Shown piece by piece: positions 19,615 through 31,300 of a stretch of DNA of 64,000 bases. A program made the translations under genes and the position numbers. The notes beneath the pieces are model-generated. The model worked only from the letters and a program-made list of their open reading frames with translations, did no database searches and had not been told where the DNA came from. Within the stretch, counting starts at the first letter, position 1, and each line of letters opens with the position of its first letter. This DNA comes from Bacteroidota bacterium (GTDB lineage Bacteria > Bacteroidota > Bacteroidia > NS11-12g > UBA9320). The stretch is from contig JABWCE010000001.1 of the NCBI GenBank assembly GCA_013359235.1, forward strand, positions 1-64,000. Reading direction: 5' to 3'.

Positions 19615-19746
19615 TCAATCTCTGTTTTTATAAATAAACTTTCCACTATCGTTAAAATGTACACTAAAACATTCCCAAGCAAAGTCGAACCATTGGCATT
19701 TTCCATCAGAACTATACCAAAAATTTAAGATTTTGTTTTTCTTGTC
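19615..19746 (-). other. Short coding-like tail fused to the mnmD remnant
   Basis: The frame that carries the last recognisable mnmD segment continues for 44 codons (YDKKNKILNFWYSSDGKCQ, later GKFIYKNRD) to a TGA at 19615-19617. This part does not look like the end of MnmD, which normally continues with TYxAKG and a GPPGKREM-like tail. It reads like a piece of another aromatic-rich small protein. It may be foreign sequence joined at the break. Confidence 0.35.
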
Positions 19747-20305
19747 ATAAACAAATACTCCGTAATTGTATAAAATATCTAACATCATTTTAAAAAATAT
19801 CTAATGTCCACATTTGCGGTTGTTTTGATGGAGAAAGTGCATCAAAATAAATTATTTAATATTTATCTTCTGACTTAAATTCCTGCAATGTTGTTCTATT
19901 TTTTTCAAAACCGAAGTATTCTGACAAACTGTAATAATTATTCCATTTCAATTTATTCAAAAGTTGTAGATTTTGCAAAATTTCAAAATCAAAAAACTTA
20001 AAATATTCTGTAATTATATCTTTTTTAATGAGCAATAGGTCAATTGTTTGATAATAGATTTTATTTTTATTCTCTAAAGCATATTTCATGGTTAAAGCTG
20101 AATTAAGACCCGTTCCAAATCCAACTTCAAATACTTTAATTGTATTATCGTTTAATCTTCTTATACCGTTTTCTATAAAAACATGCATTGACTCTTGCAA
20201 AGCATCATTTATTGAATGATAAGTTTCATCAATTTTCTTATTTATAATAGTAGGCGAATGGTCTTTTGTTATTATAATTTCAAGTTCGTTTTTTAAATCA
20301 ATCAT
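19747..20305 (-). pseudogene. mnmD: Broken tRNA (mnm5s2U34)-methyltransferase MnmD
   Basis: The gene begins with ATG at 20305 and shows MnmD features: YHSINDALQESMHVFIENG, then the SAM-binding motif FEVGFGTGLNSALTM. After 149 codons an in-frame TAA (19856-19858) interrupts it, yet the same frame goes straight on into the family's catalytic signature IIYFDALSPSKQPQMWTLDIF. A second stop follows, and the expected next helix and strand (FFKMMLDILYNYGVFV) appear in another frame after a short T-run. Thus one stop and one frameshift occur within ~70 bp. The enzyme normally finishes the mnm5s2U wobble modification of tRNA. The upstream extension to 20365 is not used by the family. Confidence 0.75.
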
Positions 20306-20324
20306 AAAAACTAAAATTTGCAGT

Positions 20325-21041
20325 ATGCAAATCAAAACACTTTCTATAATTATTCCTGCATACAATGAAGAAAAAACTATTCATCTTATTTTAAATAAAA
20401 TAAAAGAAATAAAACTAATAAACTCCATAAAAAAGCAAATAATTATAACAAACGATTGCTCTTCAGATAATACGAGTGAAGCTATAAAAAAATATATTAC
20501 GGCTAATGCCGAATTAGAAATCAAACTATTTGAACATGAAAAAAACATGGGAAAAGGCGCTGCAATCAGAACCGGTATAAGCAAAGCAGAAGGCGAAATA
20601 GTTATTATACAAGATGCAGATCTCGAATACGACCCAAACGAATACAATGATTTATTAAAACCATTCTATGATGCAAATGCCGATGTGGTTTACGGTTCAA
20701 GGTTTATTGGCGGAAATCCTCATAGAATTCTCTTTTTTTGGCATACAATAGGTAATAAATTTCTTACATTTTTTTCGAATGCTCTTACAAATTTAAACCT
20801 TACTGATATGGAAACATGCTATAAAATGTTTAAAAGAGAGATTATTCAAGGAATTGAAATAAAAGAAAACCGTTTTGGCTTTGAACCCGAAATTACCGCC
20901 AAAATTTCAAAAATTAAAGAAATAAAAATTTATGAAATAGGTATTTCTTATTATGGTAGAACTTATGCCGAAGGCAAAAAAATCAATTGGAAAGATGGGT
21001 TTAGAGCTTTGTGGTGTATTATTAAGTATAACATATTTTAA
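20325..21041 (+). CDS. Family 2 glycosyltransferase (polyprenyl-phosphate mannose/glucose synthase-like)
   Basis: A 238-residue cytoplasmic GT-A enzyme that would move a sugar from a nucleotide donor, probably to a polyprenyl phosphate. The opening TLSIIIPAYNEEKTI, the GKGAAIRTGISKAEGE segment and the DXD-like metal site QDADLEYDP (~residue 97) match the DPM1/DPG synthase-like group. No membrane helices are present. It diverges from the broken mnmD gene only 19 bp away, and is followed with a one-base gap by an EamA transporter, so those two are cotranscribed. Confidence 0.9.
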   Translation: MQIKTLSIIIPAYNEEKTIHLILNKIKEIKLINSIKKQIIITNDCSSDNTSEAIKKYITANAELEIKLFEHEKNMGKGAAIRTGISKAEGEIVIIQDADLEYDPNEYNDLLKPFYDANADVVYGSRFIGGNPHRILFFWHTIGNKFLTFFSNALTNLNLTDMETCYKMFKREIIQGIEIKENRFGFEPEITAKISKIKEIKIYEIGISYYGRTYAEGKKINWKDGFRALWCIIKYNIF

Positions 21042-21042
21042 A

Positions 21043-21927
21043 ATGGTTTTAAGAGAAAAAAAACCATTATCACTTTTTATACTTTTAATTTTATCAATAA
21101 TTTGGGGAAGCTCTTTTATTTTAATGCACGAAGGGCTTAAAGTTTTTACATCTCTGCAATTGGCATCGTTCAGATTGGGAATTATAGGACTTATTTTTCT
21201 TCCATTTGGAATATTAAGCTTAAAAAAAGTGGAACTTAAAGACATGAAGTGGTTTGCAATTGCTGGACTTATAGGAAATTTTATTCCAGCATTTTGCTTT
21301 GCTCATGCACAAACATATCTTCAAAGTTCAACTGCAGGAATATTAAATTCACTTACACCATTGTTCACACTTCTTTCAGGTCTTTTAATTTTTAAAAAGA
21401 AATATAATTTGATTAAATTATCAGGAATATTAATTGGCTTAATTGGTGCTTTAACATTAATATTATCAAAGCCTGGAGGTGGAATAGAAAGTAATATAAT
21501 TTATGGAGTATTGATTTTGTTGGCTACATTATTGTATGGAATAAATGTAAACATTATAGAACTTAAATTAAGCAAATACAACCCACTCTATATTGCTTTT
21601 ATATCTTTAACCTTTCTTTTTGTCCCATCACTGTTTTGTATGATTTATTTTGATTTTCCTTTTGGTACAATGTTTTCTAAAACATCATTATATGCTACTT
21701 TATGTATAATGTTTTTAGGGATAGCCGGAACCGGTATCGGTCTTATACTCTTCAATAGATTAATTCAAATATCAAACGGACTTTTTGCATCAACGGTTAC
21801 ATACACAATGCCAATAATATCTTCATTGTGGGGAATATATTTTAATGAAAATTTTGGTTTGATTCAAATACTTTCATTAAGCTTAATTTTTGCAGGAGTG
21901 CTAATTGTAAGAAAAAATAACGCTTAA
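21043..21927 (+). CDS. EamA-family (DMT) transporter
   Basis: A 294-residue inner-membrane protein with ten hydrophobic segments arranged as two five-helix EamA repeats. Typical motifs are SIIWGSSFILMHEGL in the first helix and the repeat ends ILSKPGG and FAGVLIVRKN. The reading frame is open from 20953, inside the glycosyltransferase gene, but the ATG at 21043 lies one base after that gene's stop and gives a normal N-terminus, so I use it. The substrate is unknown; drug/metabolite transporters export or import many small molecules. Confidence 0.9.
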   Translation: MVLREKKPLSLFILLILSIIWGSSFILMHEGLKVFTSLQLASFRLGIIGLIFLPFGILSLKKVELKDMKWFAIAGLIGNFIPAFCFAHAQTYLQSSTAGILNSLTPLFTLLSGLLIFKKKYNLIKLSGILIGLIGALTLILSKPGGGIESNIIYGVLILLATLLYGINVNIIELKLSKYNPLYIAFISLTFLFVPSLFCMIYFDFPFGTMFSKTSLYATLCIMFLGIAGTGIGLILFNRLIQISNGLFASTVTYTMPIISSLWGIYFNENFGLIQILSLSLIFAGVLIVRKNNA

Positions 21928-21971
21928 TTTTTTTTATTCATTACAATTAAGTATTTCTTTAATTTTGAATC

Positions 21972-23057
21972 ATGAAATACGACTCGCTTAATAATTATTT
22001 AAAATGTATAGAGGCAGTACTATCATTAGAGTATAACAACTTAAACTTACTTTGGGGCACTTGTAATATTTCAAATTTAAATCTTGAATCAATTATAAAA
22101 TTATTACCCAAAAAGGCTAATGAAAGTGAATTTATTGACTTCAATTCTATAGCAAACAGTAATGGAAACGGAAAGAGTAATCATTTGGTTCAGGTAGATA
22201 TTCTCCTTTCATTATCAGAACCGGTATGGCTATTTAAACACAATAACAGCAATTCGAAATACTTAATTATTAAGTTTTATAATAAAAATATTAAGCATAG
22301 CCTATTGTATTCTTATGAAAATTTGCAATTAATTGATTCGTTTTTAAAGCTATGGTTACAATCGCTCAGCCAATTTGACAGTGAAGCAAATCAGTCTTCA
22401 ATAAATTATACTTTAATATCTAAAAATCAGCTAATAAAGATAGAAACGTTGAATAATGAATTGAATAAATGTAAAGAATTCATTGAACAGTTTGTTACAA
22501 AAGTGAGTTCGTATTTAATTTCTGAAGGCTCTAATGAAATAATTAATATTACATTGAGTGATTCTACTATCGAATTTATTAAAAATTACACACAAGGAAT
22601 AGATGAACTTAAAACTATTTTGCAGAAAGCGTTTGCAGTTGCACAAAACCTTTCTCCCGAAAATAAAATTAAAAGAATTAAAAGATATTTTATAGAAGAT
22701 GCAAATTCTGATTTTATTGAAAAAAATACAACAAAACCAATTATAAAAATTAATAAATATGAAAAAAAACCTAAATCATTTTCAAATAATATTACGAATG
22801 AAAATACAAAATTTCACAAAACAGAGGCTTTGCTTGACAGATATGAAAAAGTTGCTGAAGAATTACAATTGAAAAACTTGCCAATTTTAGGCAAAAACAT
22901 CGCTAGTTTCTGTACTCCTGCTATCTCCCCTCCTGCCTTAACTGATTCAATAAACAAACACAGTGACAGAATAAAAAAATGTTTAAAAGCAAATCCTCAA
23001 AAATGGAAACTTTTGAGAAACAATTATAAACCTATAAAAAATTTAGCTATGAATTAG
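21972..23057 (+). CDS. Hypothetical protein, unrecognised
   Basis: A 361-residue soluble protein that I do not recognise. There is no signal peptide or membrane helix. Residues ~1-170 are a mixed alpha/beta region with aromatic patches. Residues ~170-270 are helical and lysine- and asparagine-rich. The last ~75 residues look like a compact helical module (LLDRYEKVAEELQLKNLPI, then KKCLKANPQKWKLLR) that is better conserved in appearance than the rest. Codon use resembles the neighbours. The 3' end overlaps the convergent pckA gene by 11 bases. It might be a scaffold or DNA/RNA-binding protein, but there is no firm evidence. Confidence 0.65.
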   Translation: MKYDSLNNYLKCIEAVLSLEYNNLNLLWGTCNISNLNLESIIKLLPKKANESEFIDFNSIANSNGNGKSNHLVQVDILLSLSEPVWLFKHNNSNSKYLIIKFYNKNIKHSLLYSYENLQLIDSFLKLWLQSLSQFDSEANQSSINYTLISKNQLIKIETLNNELNKCKEFIEQFVTKVSSYLISEGSNEIINITLSDSTIEFIKNYTQGIDELKTILQKAFAVAQNLSPENKIKRIKRYFIEDANSDFIEKNTTKPIIKINKYEKKPKSFSNNITNENTKFHKTEALLDRYEKVAEELQLKNLPILGKNIASFCTPAISPPALTDSINKHSDRIKKCLKANPQKWKLLRNNYKPIKNLAMN

Positions 23058-24645
23058 AAGCTAATGATTTTGGTGCAGCATTCAAAATTTCTTCACTGCA
23101 ACCATCAGCATATTGTTTAAAATTATTATTAAACAAATCAGATAGATGATTTGCCATTTTTAAATAATCAACTTTGTTTTGCCAAGTATTTTCTGGATTT
23201 AACAACTCCGAAGGCACATCAGGGCAATTTACAGGCATGGCAAGCCCAAAAATTTTATGTGTTACAAAGTCTATATTATCCAATTTATGTTCGAGCGCTG
23301 CTGTAATCATAGCTCTTGTATAAGACAATTTCATTCTTGAACCAACCCCGAAAGGTCCGCCACTCCAACCTGTATTTACAAGCCACACATTAATGTTTGG
23401 GTTTGCTTTCAATTTTTCACCTAGCATTTCTGCATATGTTGCTGGGTGTAGTGGTAAAAAGGCTTTTCCGAAACAAGCTGAAAATGTAGCTTGCGGCTCG
23501 GTTACGCCTGCTTCTGTTCCGGCTACCTTTGCTGTATAGCCTGAAATAAAATGATACATAGCTTGTGCAGGTGTTAATTTTGAAATTGGAGGTAAAACTC
23601 CAAATGCATCAGCTGTTAAAAAAAATATGTTTTCAGGAGCCTTGCCTATTGAAGGTACAGCTATATTATCTACAAAGTCAATCGGGTAAGCAACTCGTGT
23701 GTTTTCAGTAACAGAAATATCAGAATAATTTACTTTGTTTGAATTAGGGTAAAATCTAACATTTTCTTCTAATGCACCTCGTTTAATGGCTTTCCATATT
23801 TGCGGTTCTTTTTCTTCTGATAAATCAACACATTTTGCATAACAACCTCCTTCAAAATTAAATACGGTTTCGTTATCCCAACCGTGTTCGTCGTCGCCTA
23901 TTAATTTTCTGTTGGGATCGGCAGAAAGTGTTGTTTTTCCTGTACCCGACAACCCAAAAAATATTGCTGTATCGCCATTTTTACCAATATTTGCAGAGCA
24001 GTGCATTGATAATACTTTTCTGTTGTGAGGTAAAACAAAATTTAAAACTGTAAATATTCCTTTTTTAATTTCGCCTGTATATCCCGAGCCACCAATTAAA
24101 ATTATTTTTTTCTCAAAATTTATTATTGTAAAATTATGTTGACGTGTATTGTCTTCTGAGGGATTTGCTTTGAAAGAAGGTGCTGCTATAATTAGCCATT
24201 CAGGAGTTTGTGTATCTAAATCATCAGATGTTGGTCTTAAAAACAGATTGTTCGCAAATATATTTTGATATGCAGTTTCTGTAACTACTTCTATATTCAA
24301 TCTGTAATTAGGATTTGCGCAAGCAAAAGAATTTCTGATATACAAGCTTTTGTTTTCAAGGTGTTTTAATACTTTTTCGAGCAAATTATCAAAACTTTTG
24401 GTATCTATTTTTTTGTTTACATCACCCCACCAAACTGAGTTTGCAGTAGTACTGTCATCAACAACAAATTTATCTTTTGGGCTGCGTCCTGTAAATTCAC
24501 CTGTATCGGCAGCAAGTGAACCGGAACTTGTAATTACGCCTTCGCCGTTTTTTGTTGCTTTTTCAATAAGTTCATCAACACTTAGCTGAATGTACGAATT
24601 AGATGCTTTTGAAATGATTTTTTCTACAATTGGATGGTGTTTCAT
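23047..24645 (-). CDS. pckA: Phosphoenolpyruvate carboxykinase (ATP)
   Basis: A 532-residue cytoplasmic enzyme that converts oxaloacetate and ATP to phosphoenolpyruvate, the entry step of gluconeogenesis from amino acids and organic acids; in some anaerobes it runs in the CO2-fixing direction. The P-loop GLSGTGKTTL is at residues 231-240, followed by the metal-binding LIGDDEHGW segment and ENTRVAYPIDF. FTGRSPKDKF near residue 51 is also typical. The length is as usual for the ATP-dependent family. A TAATTTTG -7 element (minus strand, 24666-24673) lies 20 bp upstream. The stop is TAG and overlaps the neighbouring gene. Confidence 0.97.
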   Translation of the reverse strand: MKHHPIVEKIISKASNSYIQLSVDELIEKATKNGEGVITSSGSLAADTGEFTGRSPKDKFVVDDSTTANSVWWGDVNKKIDTKSFDNLLEKVLKHLENKSLYIRNSFACANPNYRLNIEVVTETAYQNIFANNLFLRPTSDDLDTQTPEWLIIAAPSFKANPSEDNTRQHNFTIINFEKKIILIGGSGYTGEIKKGIFTVLNFVLPHNRKVLSMHCSANIGKNGDTAIFFGLSGTGKTTLSADPNRKLIGDDEHGWDNETVFNFEGGCYAKCVDLSEEKEPQIWKAIKRGALEENVRFYPNSNKVNYSDISVTENTRVAYPIDFVDNIAVPSIGKAPENIFFLTADAFGVLPPISKLTPAQAMYHFISGYTAKVAGTEAGVTEPQATFSACFGKAFLPLHPATYAEMLGEKLKANPNINVWLVNTGWSGGPFGVGSRMKLSYTRAMITAALEHKLDNIDFVTHKIFGLAMPVNCPDVPSELLNPENTWQNKVDYLKMANHLSDLFNNNFKQYADGCSEEILNAAPKSLASNS

Positions 24646-24862
24646 TGTTTATTTAAAAATGACTGCAAAATTATATATTTTGAACTGAAGAAAAATCAAA
24701 ATTTTTAAAAAATTAATATACTTTAAGCAGATTTTACTTTGAGTTTTTTAAAGTGTATTTTGAATAATTTATAATTCTTAAAATACCTAAAGTTTTGATT
24801 TTGCCAATTTTGGATAATGTAGTTTTATCAAATTTCTTTCTTTCAATTATGTTATACTTTAT

Positions 24863-25201
24863 TTAACCTCTTCGTGCCTTAAATCCTTTTGAATTGAGAA
24901 ATTGAACAATTTTATCACAAAAGTCTCCTTGAATTATAATTTCGTTGTTTTTTACACTTCCTCCCGTACCACAATGTTTTTTTATATCTTTTGATAATTG
25001 TTCCAATGTTTCATTACTTCCAATAAATCGTTGAATTAATGTAGCCTTTTTACCAGCTCTGCCTTGTGTGGAAATTCGCACTATTAAATTTTGTTTTTCG
25101 TTTGCTAAATTGCCTATTTGTATTTCATTATTTTTAATTTCAAAATCAGGATTTGTGCTGTAAACTATACCTTGAATTTTCTTGTTTTTGTTCGACATCA
25201 A
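24863..25201 (-). CDS. SUI1/eIF1-like translation factor (YciH type)
   Basis: A 112-residue protein of the SUI1 family. The C-terminal half shows the family pattern: RAGKKATLIQRF, then LSKDIKKHCGTGGSVKNNEIIIQGDFCDKIVQFL and a basic end KGFKARRG. Bacterial YciH resembles eukaryotic eIF1 and is thought to influence fidelity of translation initiation, but its role in Bacteroidota is not established. A second ATG follows directly after the first (MMSNK), so the start is uncertain by one codon. It stands alone, diverging from the giant surface-protein gene. Confidence 0.92.
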   Translation of the reverse strand: MMSNKNKKIQGIVYSTNPDFEIKNNEIQIGNLANEKQNLIVRISTQGRAGKKATLIQRFIGSNETLEQLSKDIKKHCGTGGSVKNNEIIIQGDFCDKIVQFLNSKGFKARRG

Positions 25202-25286
25202 CTTATTTACTTTACTACTTCAAAAATATTAAAAGCAATGTATAATTTGCATTATAAATTAATTAGATAAAATCTTTAAGAAAAAT

Positions 25287-25294
25287 TATATTTG
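25287..25294 (+). promoter_or_regulatory. Candidate -7 element for the giant surface-protein gene
   Basis: TATATTTG fits the Bacteroidota TAnnTTTG element and ends 13 bp before the ATG at 25308. No good TTTG -33 box is found at the expected distance, so strength cannot be judged. Confidence 0.4.
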
Positions 25295-25307
25295 AAAGTT
25301 TTTGTAA

Positions 25308-28300
25308 ATGCCTAATTGTAAAAAGTTTTTATTTAGTGCCGTTTCGGTCTTATTTTTTATGACTGCTGTAAATATTACATCTTTTTGCCAGTCAAAGAAA
25401 TTCAGTTTACAATTTACATTACCGTCAAACATTACAGTTTGCCATAATTACGATTCGGTAGTGTTTGAAATAAGAAACATACATACATTTGGCGTAATAA
25501 ACGTTTACAACACGATTAAGCTACCTACTGGTTGCAAGTATATTTCGGGTTCGTTAAAAAGTAATGCAGTGTCAGAATTTAATATATCAAATTTAAACTC
25601 TCCGGTTTTTAAATTGAAAGATTTTACACTTGCTGGTTATTTAAAATTTTCGATAAAAATTTCTTCTGATTGCAATTTGCAAAGTTTTGTTAGTAAGGGT
25701 AACCAAGCTTTGATTAACAGTGATTTTACATATACAGGCGGCTCTGAAAGTCATGTTTCGGGAAATATAAATGTTAAATCAGCTAATATTTTGATTAATT
25801 CTATAAGCAATCAAGTGAAGAATGCGTATATTAAAGATATTTTTATAAGAGAAATACTTATTAAAAACACCGGGAACGGAAGTTCAAAAGATTTTCTGTT
25901 TTTCAGAGTTTCAGGTTCTGGCGTATCAATTAAATCGTCAAGAATGAAAGATAAATACTCTTACGATTCAATAATTTCAAAAATAGATTCCAATGATTTC
26001 TTAAAAGTTGGTAATAATGATAAATATTTTGACATAGGTGAAGAAATAAAAATATACGATACAGTAAGAGTTTTGAAGTGCAGTAACCTTTCATCCGTTT
26101 ACTATATAAAATTTGGATGTCAAAACACAATTTGTAATTCAACTTCAAAAAATGCTGTTATAAATATTGATGCTTTTACACAAGGGCTATTTATAAAACC
26201 TACAAGTGTTATAAATTGGTGTTTTGACCTTAGTAAACCAAGCAAAAACAATTTATTAATTATAAATAAATCAAATAAACAAATTTCTAATACAATTATA
26301 AACATATATCAAACATGGAACGGAGGGTTTTACAACTCTCAAATGTCGGCAATAGATACATCTACATTAGCTATAAGTAAGGGAAAATGGGGCAAACAAC
26401 TTTCAAAAAATTATTTAAGTTTTGACTACAATAAAAATAGTAGTTATTTTACATGTCTTGGCTCTACACCAATTGGTGGTATAAGCTTAAAAATAGGTGA
26501 TTTGGCGGTTGGAGATACAATTTACATAAATTGGAGTTGTTTTTCATGTTTTCCAGATATTTGCAATACAACAATAACTGCAAACAGGTGGATGTATTCT
26601 GCTACATACAGTGATTTGTGTGGTAATAATTATCAAATTAAAGAAACTTGGGGAAGTTATGGCGGTGCACAATATTTCACTGCATTACCTTGGATACCAA
26701 CAGATATTGTAGCAGGAACACCCGAAAAACTAAATTATACTATCACTTCTTCGTCATTGATTAATCTTTCTTCAAAATCACAATTTGCTGTTAAACTCAA
26801 TATTCCAAATGGCTTAACTCACAATTTGAAAACTGATGATTTTAAATTTTCAGATTTAGATGGTGTGGAATGGAAACCATACAAATTAATTTTTGATTCG
26901 AAAGATTACTGGGCTTATTTCAACAATCCCCCTATTGATATTTTAAAATCTGAATTAAATATTATAGTAAGTACCGATTGTAAAAATGGCTCTTCAGGCT
27001 TGAAAAACATAAATTTAAACATTTTATATAAAATTGATTCGACATGCAATAGCAAATATTTTCAGCTTTATTGTAATACATCACAAACAAAAGTTCATTG
27101 TAAACTCAATTGCAGCAACGGAGGTATGCTGTTTAAAGGTTTTAAAGTTGTAAGAAAAAACTATGGATTGCCCGATAATGATAATAATGGAGTTGCCGAT
27201 ACAAGCGGAACTTTAAATATGCAAAAAGTAAAATCGCATATTTCAATTTTATTCGATACAATTTCTGCAAAATATTCTGGAATAGTATTTTCTTCCGGTT
27301 CAACTAATGTTTTCTTTAATGGAAAGCTAAAAACAACAATTGCAAATGGCAATTTGGTTACACCAATATCAACTAATTTGAGAATATACAGAAATGGCAA
27401 ATTAAGATATTCGTGTGACAAGCTATCAATGACCTCATCGCTGAGTGGTACAAACAGAAATTGCGACCTTGATTTCACTTCAAATGCTGCCAAAACAGCC
27501 GGTTGTGCTAATTTTAGTAATTATTTTTTTCTAAATGGCGATAGTGTTGTTATATCTTTAAACTTTGTTTATTCAACAAATATTGGAAACTATTCGGGAG
27601 ATTTAAAATTTACAAATACCGACTTTTTTCTTAGCACCACTCCCAATCCATCTCCATCACAAAAACTTCAATGCGACACACTTAACGGAAGTCATATTTT
27701 GCTTAGCAATTATTATATTGATTATTACACCGAAAATTACACCACTAATACTTGCGATGGTGTTGCTTTAAATCAAAATTTTTATTTCAGTGCCGGTAAT
27801 TGCTGTAATAATTATGTAGGAGGAAATCAATTTAGTTTTGAGTATAGAAAATTTACTTATTTACACAAAATTGGAGTAATTTTACCTACAGGTTACCTTT
27901 ATAAAGATGCTTCTTTTACTTATTACTACACAACAGGAACATCAAAATACAAAACCAAAACTTTTTCGGGGCTCAAACCATTTAAAATTTCGCAAGACAC
28001 AATATTTTTTAATATTGATACATTTTTAAATCCCCAAAAAGGAATTTATTATCAAAGTGATGAGGGGTGGATAGCAACTATGCAAATAAAACTTTTGCCT
28101 ACATGCAACTCGGCAATTAATACATTAGAGCCCGTAACATATTTGAGTTATTACAGATGGATTACCAATAATCAAAATGTAATTTATAAGTATTACAACG
28201 ATTTTGTTAAGTTTGAACATCCAAAAATATTATTAACCCCTATAAACTCAAACAGCATTTCTAACAAAGATACTTTTACATGGGATGTTGTTGTAACAAA

Positions 28301-31300
28301 TGAATTAAGCGGTAATACAGTAAATAATCTCTGGATTTCAAACACCGATAAAAACAAAGCAGAAATAATTGCAGTTAAAGATTTGAGTAATGGTACTTTT
28401 CTATCAAAACAAGCTGATATTTTTAAAATAGGAAATTTAAGCTCTGCAAACACGAGAAACATTAGAATTTATGCAAAATCTAAAGATTGCAAAACTGATA
28501 GTATAAAAGTAGCTTTTGGTTGGAATTGCAATACATATCCTGATAGTTTTGATGTGTATAATTGTAAAAATTTATTAAAATATGTAACTCTTACCCTAAA
28601 TCCTCTCCCACCTTTGATAATTTCAAAATTAATAGATGATACTTCAAGCACCGATGTATGCACAAACCGTTTTTATGAAGCAGTAATTGCAAACACAGAC
28701 GAAGAAAACATTTATAATTTAAAGTTAAAAGTTACAATTCCACAAGGCACTACATTTGTTGATTCAGGAATGTATTACTCATTTCCCTATGGCAATAAAT
28801 TTTATAAATTGAGTAAACCTACAATTTTATCAGGAAATACATACATTTGGAACTTGTCTGATAGTATTGCAAGCCTGAAACAAGGTTTAGCAAAAGTAAG
28901 CGACACACTAAAAAACAAAATAAAGATAAGATTTTATCTCGAAACCAATTGCAATATTATTGCAGGCTCGGTAGTTTCTATAATACCCGAAGGTACAATG
29001 GGATGTGGCGAACCTGTAAGAAAAATAGGTTTTACAGGCAACCCAATAAAAATCAAAGGTGCTCAAAATTCATATTTCACATCTGTAAAACTAAGTTACG
29101 ACAGCATTAACCTATGCAAACCGGAAGTAAATTTCAAAGCTAAAGTTATTTATCTTGGACCCGTAAATACCAAAAATGGTGATTCAATTATATTAAGCCT
29201 TCCAAAAGGATTTTATCCTGACACTACTTCACTTGTTACCAAAAACATTAAAGGTCGTGGTGATTTGAAGAACATAAATAACCAAGTAAACTGGCTTTGG
29301 AGCATTCCGACAGGTACATTACCCGGAGATTCGTCTGAATTAATTTTTAAAATAAAGATAAATGGCAATAATATTTCCTGTGGGCAAGAACAATTTTCTT
29401 TAATGTCATTTACAAAGAAAAAAGCATATTGCCAAAAGAATAATGATAGTTGTTTTATTAAATCGGCAACAGGAACTTTTGCAAAAAACTACATTTTAAA
29501 AAAATCAAACCCAGTTGTCACCTTGCTTAGAGCATCTTCTACTAATGCAGGCGATAGTGGAGAAATGGCAAATATTGCATTTACTGTAAAAAATAGTCTA
29601 AACGAAATTGACACTACAATTTCAAGTACATTTTATCTTGTGGCTGACCGAAATATGAATGGCAAATTCGATATTTCCGATTTTGTAATTTCAAAATACA
29701 CTATAAGCAATGGCTTTTTGCCATCGCAATTGTTAAATTTTAATTTCAACGGTTTTATTAAAAATACTGATGCCTGCAATCTAATTATTGTATCAGACCC
29801 TTCAAACTGCCAGTGTTTTAGCAATGCTATTTCAATTTTTTCTTTAAAACTTAATAATGCCGGACGCGATACAACTTTTTGTTCAAATTATAATGTGATT
29901 TTAGGGTTAGATTCTGTTAAAAATTTTAAATACGAATGGATGCCTTCAACATATTTAAAATACCCATACAAATCAAAAACAGTGTATTCAAAATTCAATA
30001 TTTCAAATACCGAAGAAAATAAAAATTATATACTTAAAACTGCAAAACCCGGATCATGCTATTCGTATGATACCATAAAACTAATATCAAATCCTGTAAT
30101 TATTTTGCCCAAGCTAAAAGACACAATAAATTTATGCAGCGGAAAAACAGTAAATATTGGAGATACAGCAAAAGGTGGAAAAGGAACACTTAGTTTTAAT
30201 TGGTCGCCTCCTTCAGGATTATCATCAACCAATAAAATGATTGTGAGTGCTGGTACTTTATTACCTACAAAGTATTATTTAACAATAAACGACCAAAACA
30301 ATTGCAAAATAAAAGATTCGATATATTTAAAAATAGTTTATGCACCAAATGTAAAAATTGCTTATGAAGGGAATTGCGAAAAAAAAGAAATAAAATTTAA
30401 AGATGTAAGCGATTACCGAGGTTCGGGCAAAGGCAATGTAATATGGAAAATAAACTTTAACAATATTTATCAACCTGACCCAACCTTTATTTACGACACT
30501 CTAGGTTATTATTTTACACGCCTTGTTGCCGAAAACCAGTATGGCTGTATTGATTCGGGCTATAAGTATGTGAAAATTTTTGGGAATCCCGTAGTTTCAA
30601 GTACAAAACAAAATTTATGTTTTGGCGATTCGTTAAAATTAACTGATAAGTCAATCGTAGCCCAAATGAATATTAAAGCAGTAAATTGGCTATTTTCTAC
30701 TGATACAGCTACCGGAAAATCTGTTTCAAAATCTTTTAATTCCGGCGGTAAACATTATTTTTACCAGCAGGTAATAAGCGATTCAGGTTGTATTTCTACT
30801 TATTTTGATTCAGTATTTATTACTCAAAAACCTAAAGCACAATTTAGTAAAACGTACAAATGTCTTTATGATTCTATAATCTTCAACAGTTTACCAATAA
30901 TTTACGATAATGATTCAATTATCAATTATAAATGGAACATTGAAAACAATGTTTTCACCCAATCAAACTTAAAATTAAAATTTGACACATCGGGAATTTA
31001 TAAAATATCACTTTCTATTAAAACTAAAAACAATTGTAGCGACAGCATATCCAATAATGTTGTAATAAACCCTGCACCGGTTGCTATTTTTACTACAAAA
31101 GACTATTGTCCTTATGACACGGTTATAATTTCAGAAAATTCAACTATCAAAACTGGCAACATTTCTAATTATAAATGGATTTTAGACGGCAAAACTATTG
31201 ATAGTGGTAAAGTTTATTTCAATTCTAAAATTGCAGTGGGCTTACACAAACTTAAACTAATGATAACAAGCGATTCATTGTGTAATGATAGTTCAGAAAA

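Noticed and set aside
20953-21042. Upstream start for the EamA transporter
   Set aside because: It would lie inside the glycosyltransferase gene in another frame; the ATG one base after that gene's stop fits the family better.
23047-23057. Overlap of pckA with the unknown gene as a sign of a misplaced stop
   Set aside because: Both reading frames end normally and the overlap is only 11 bases; convergent tail overlaps of this size are common.
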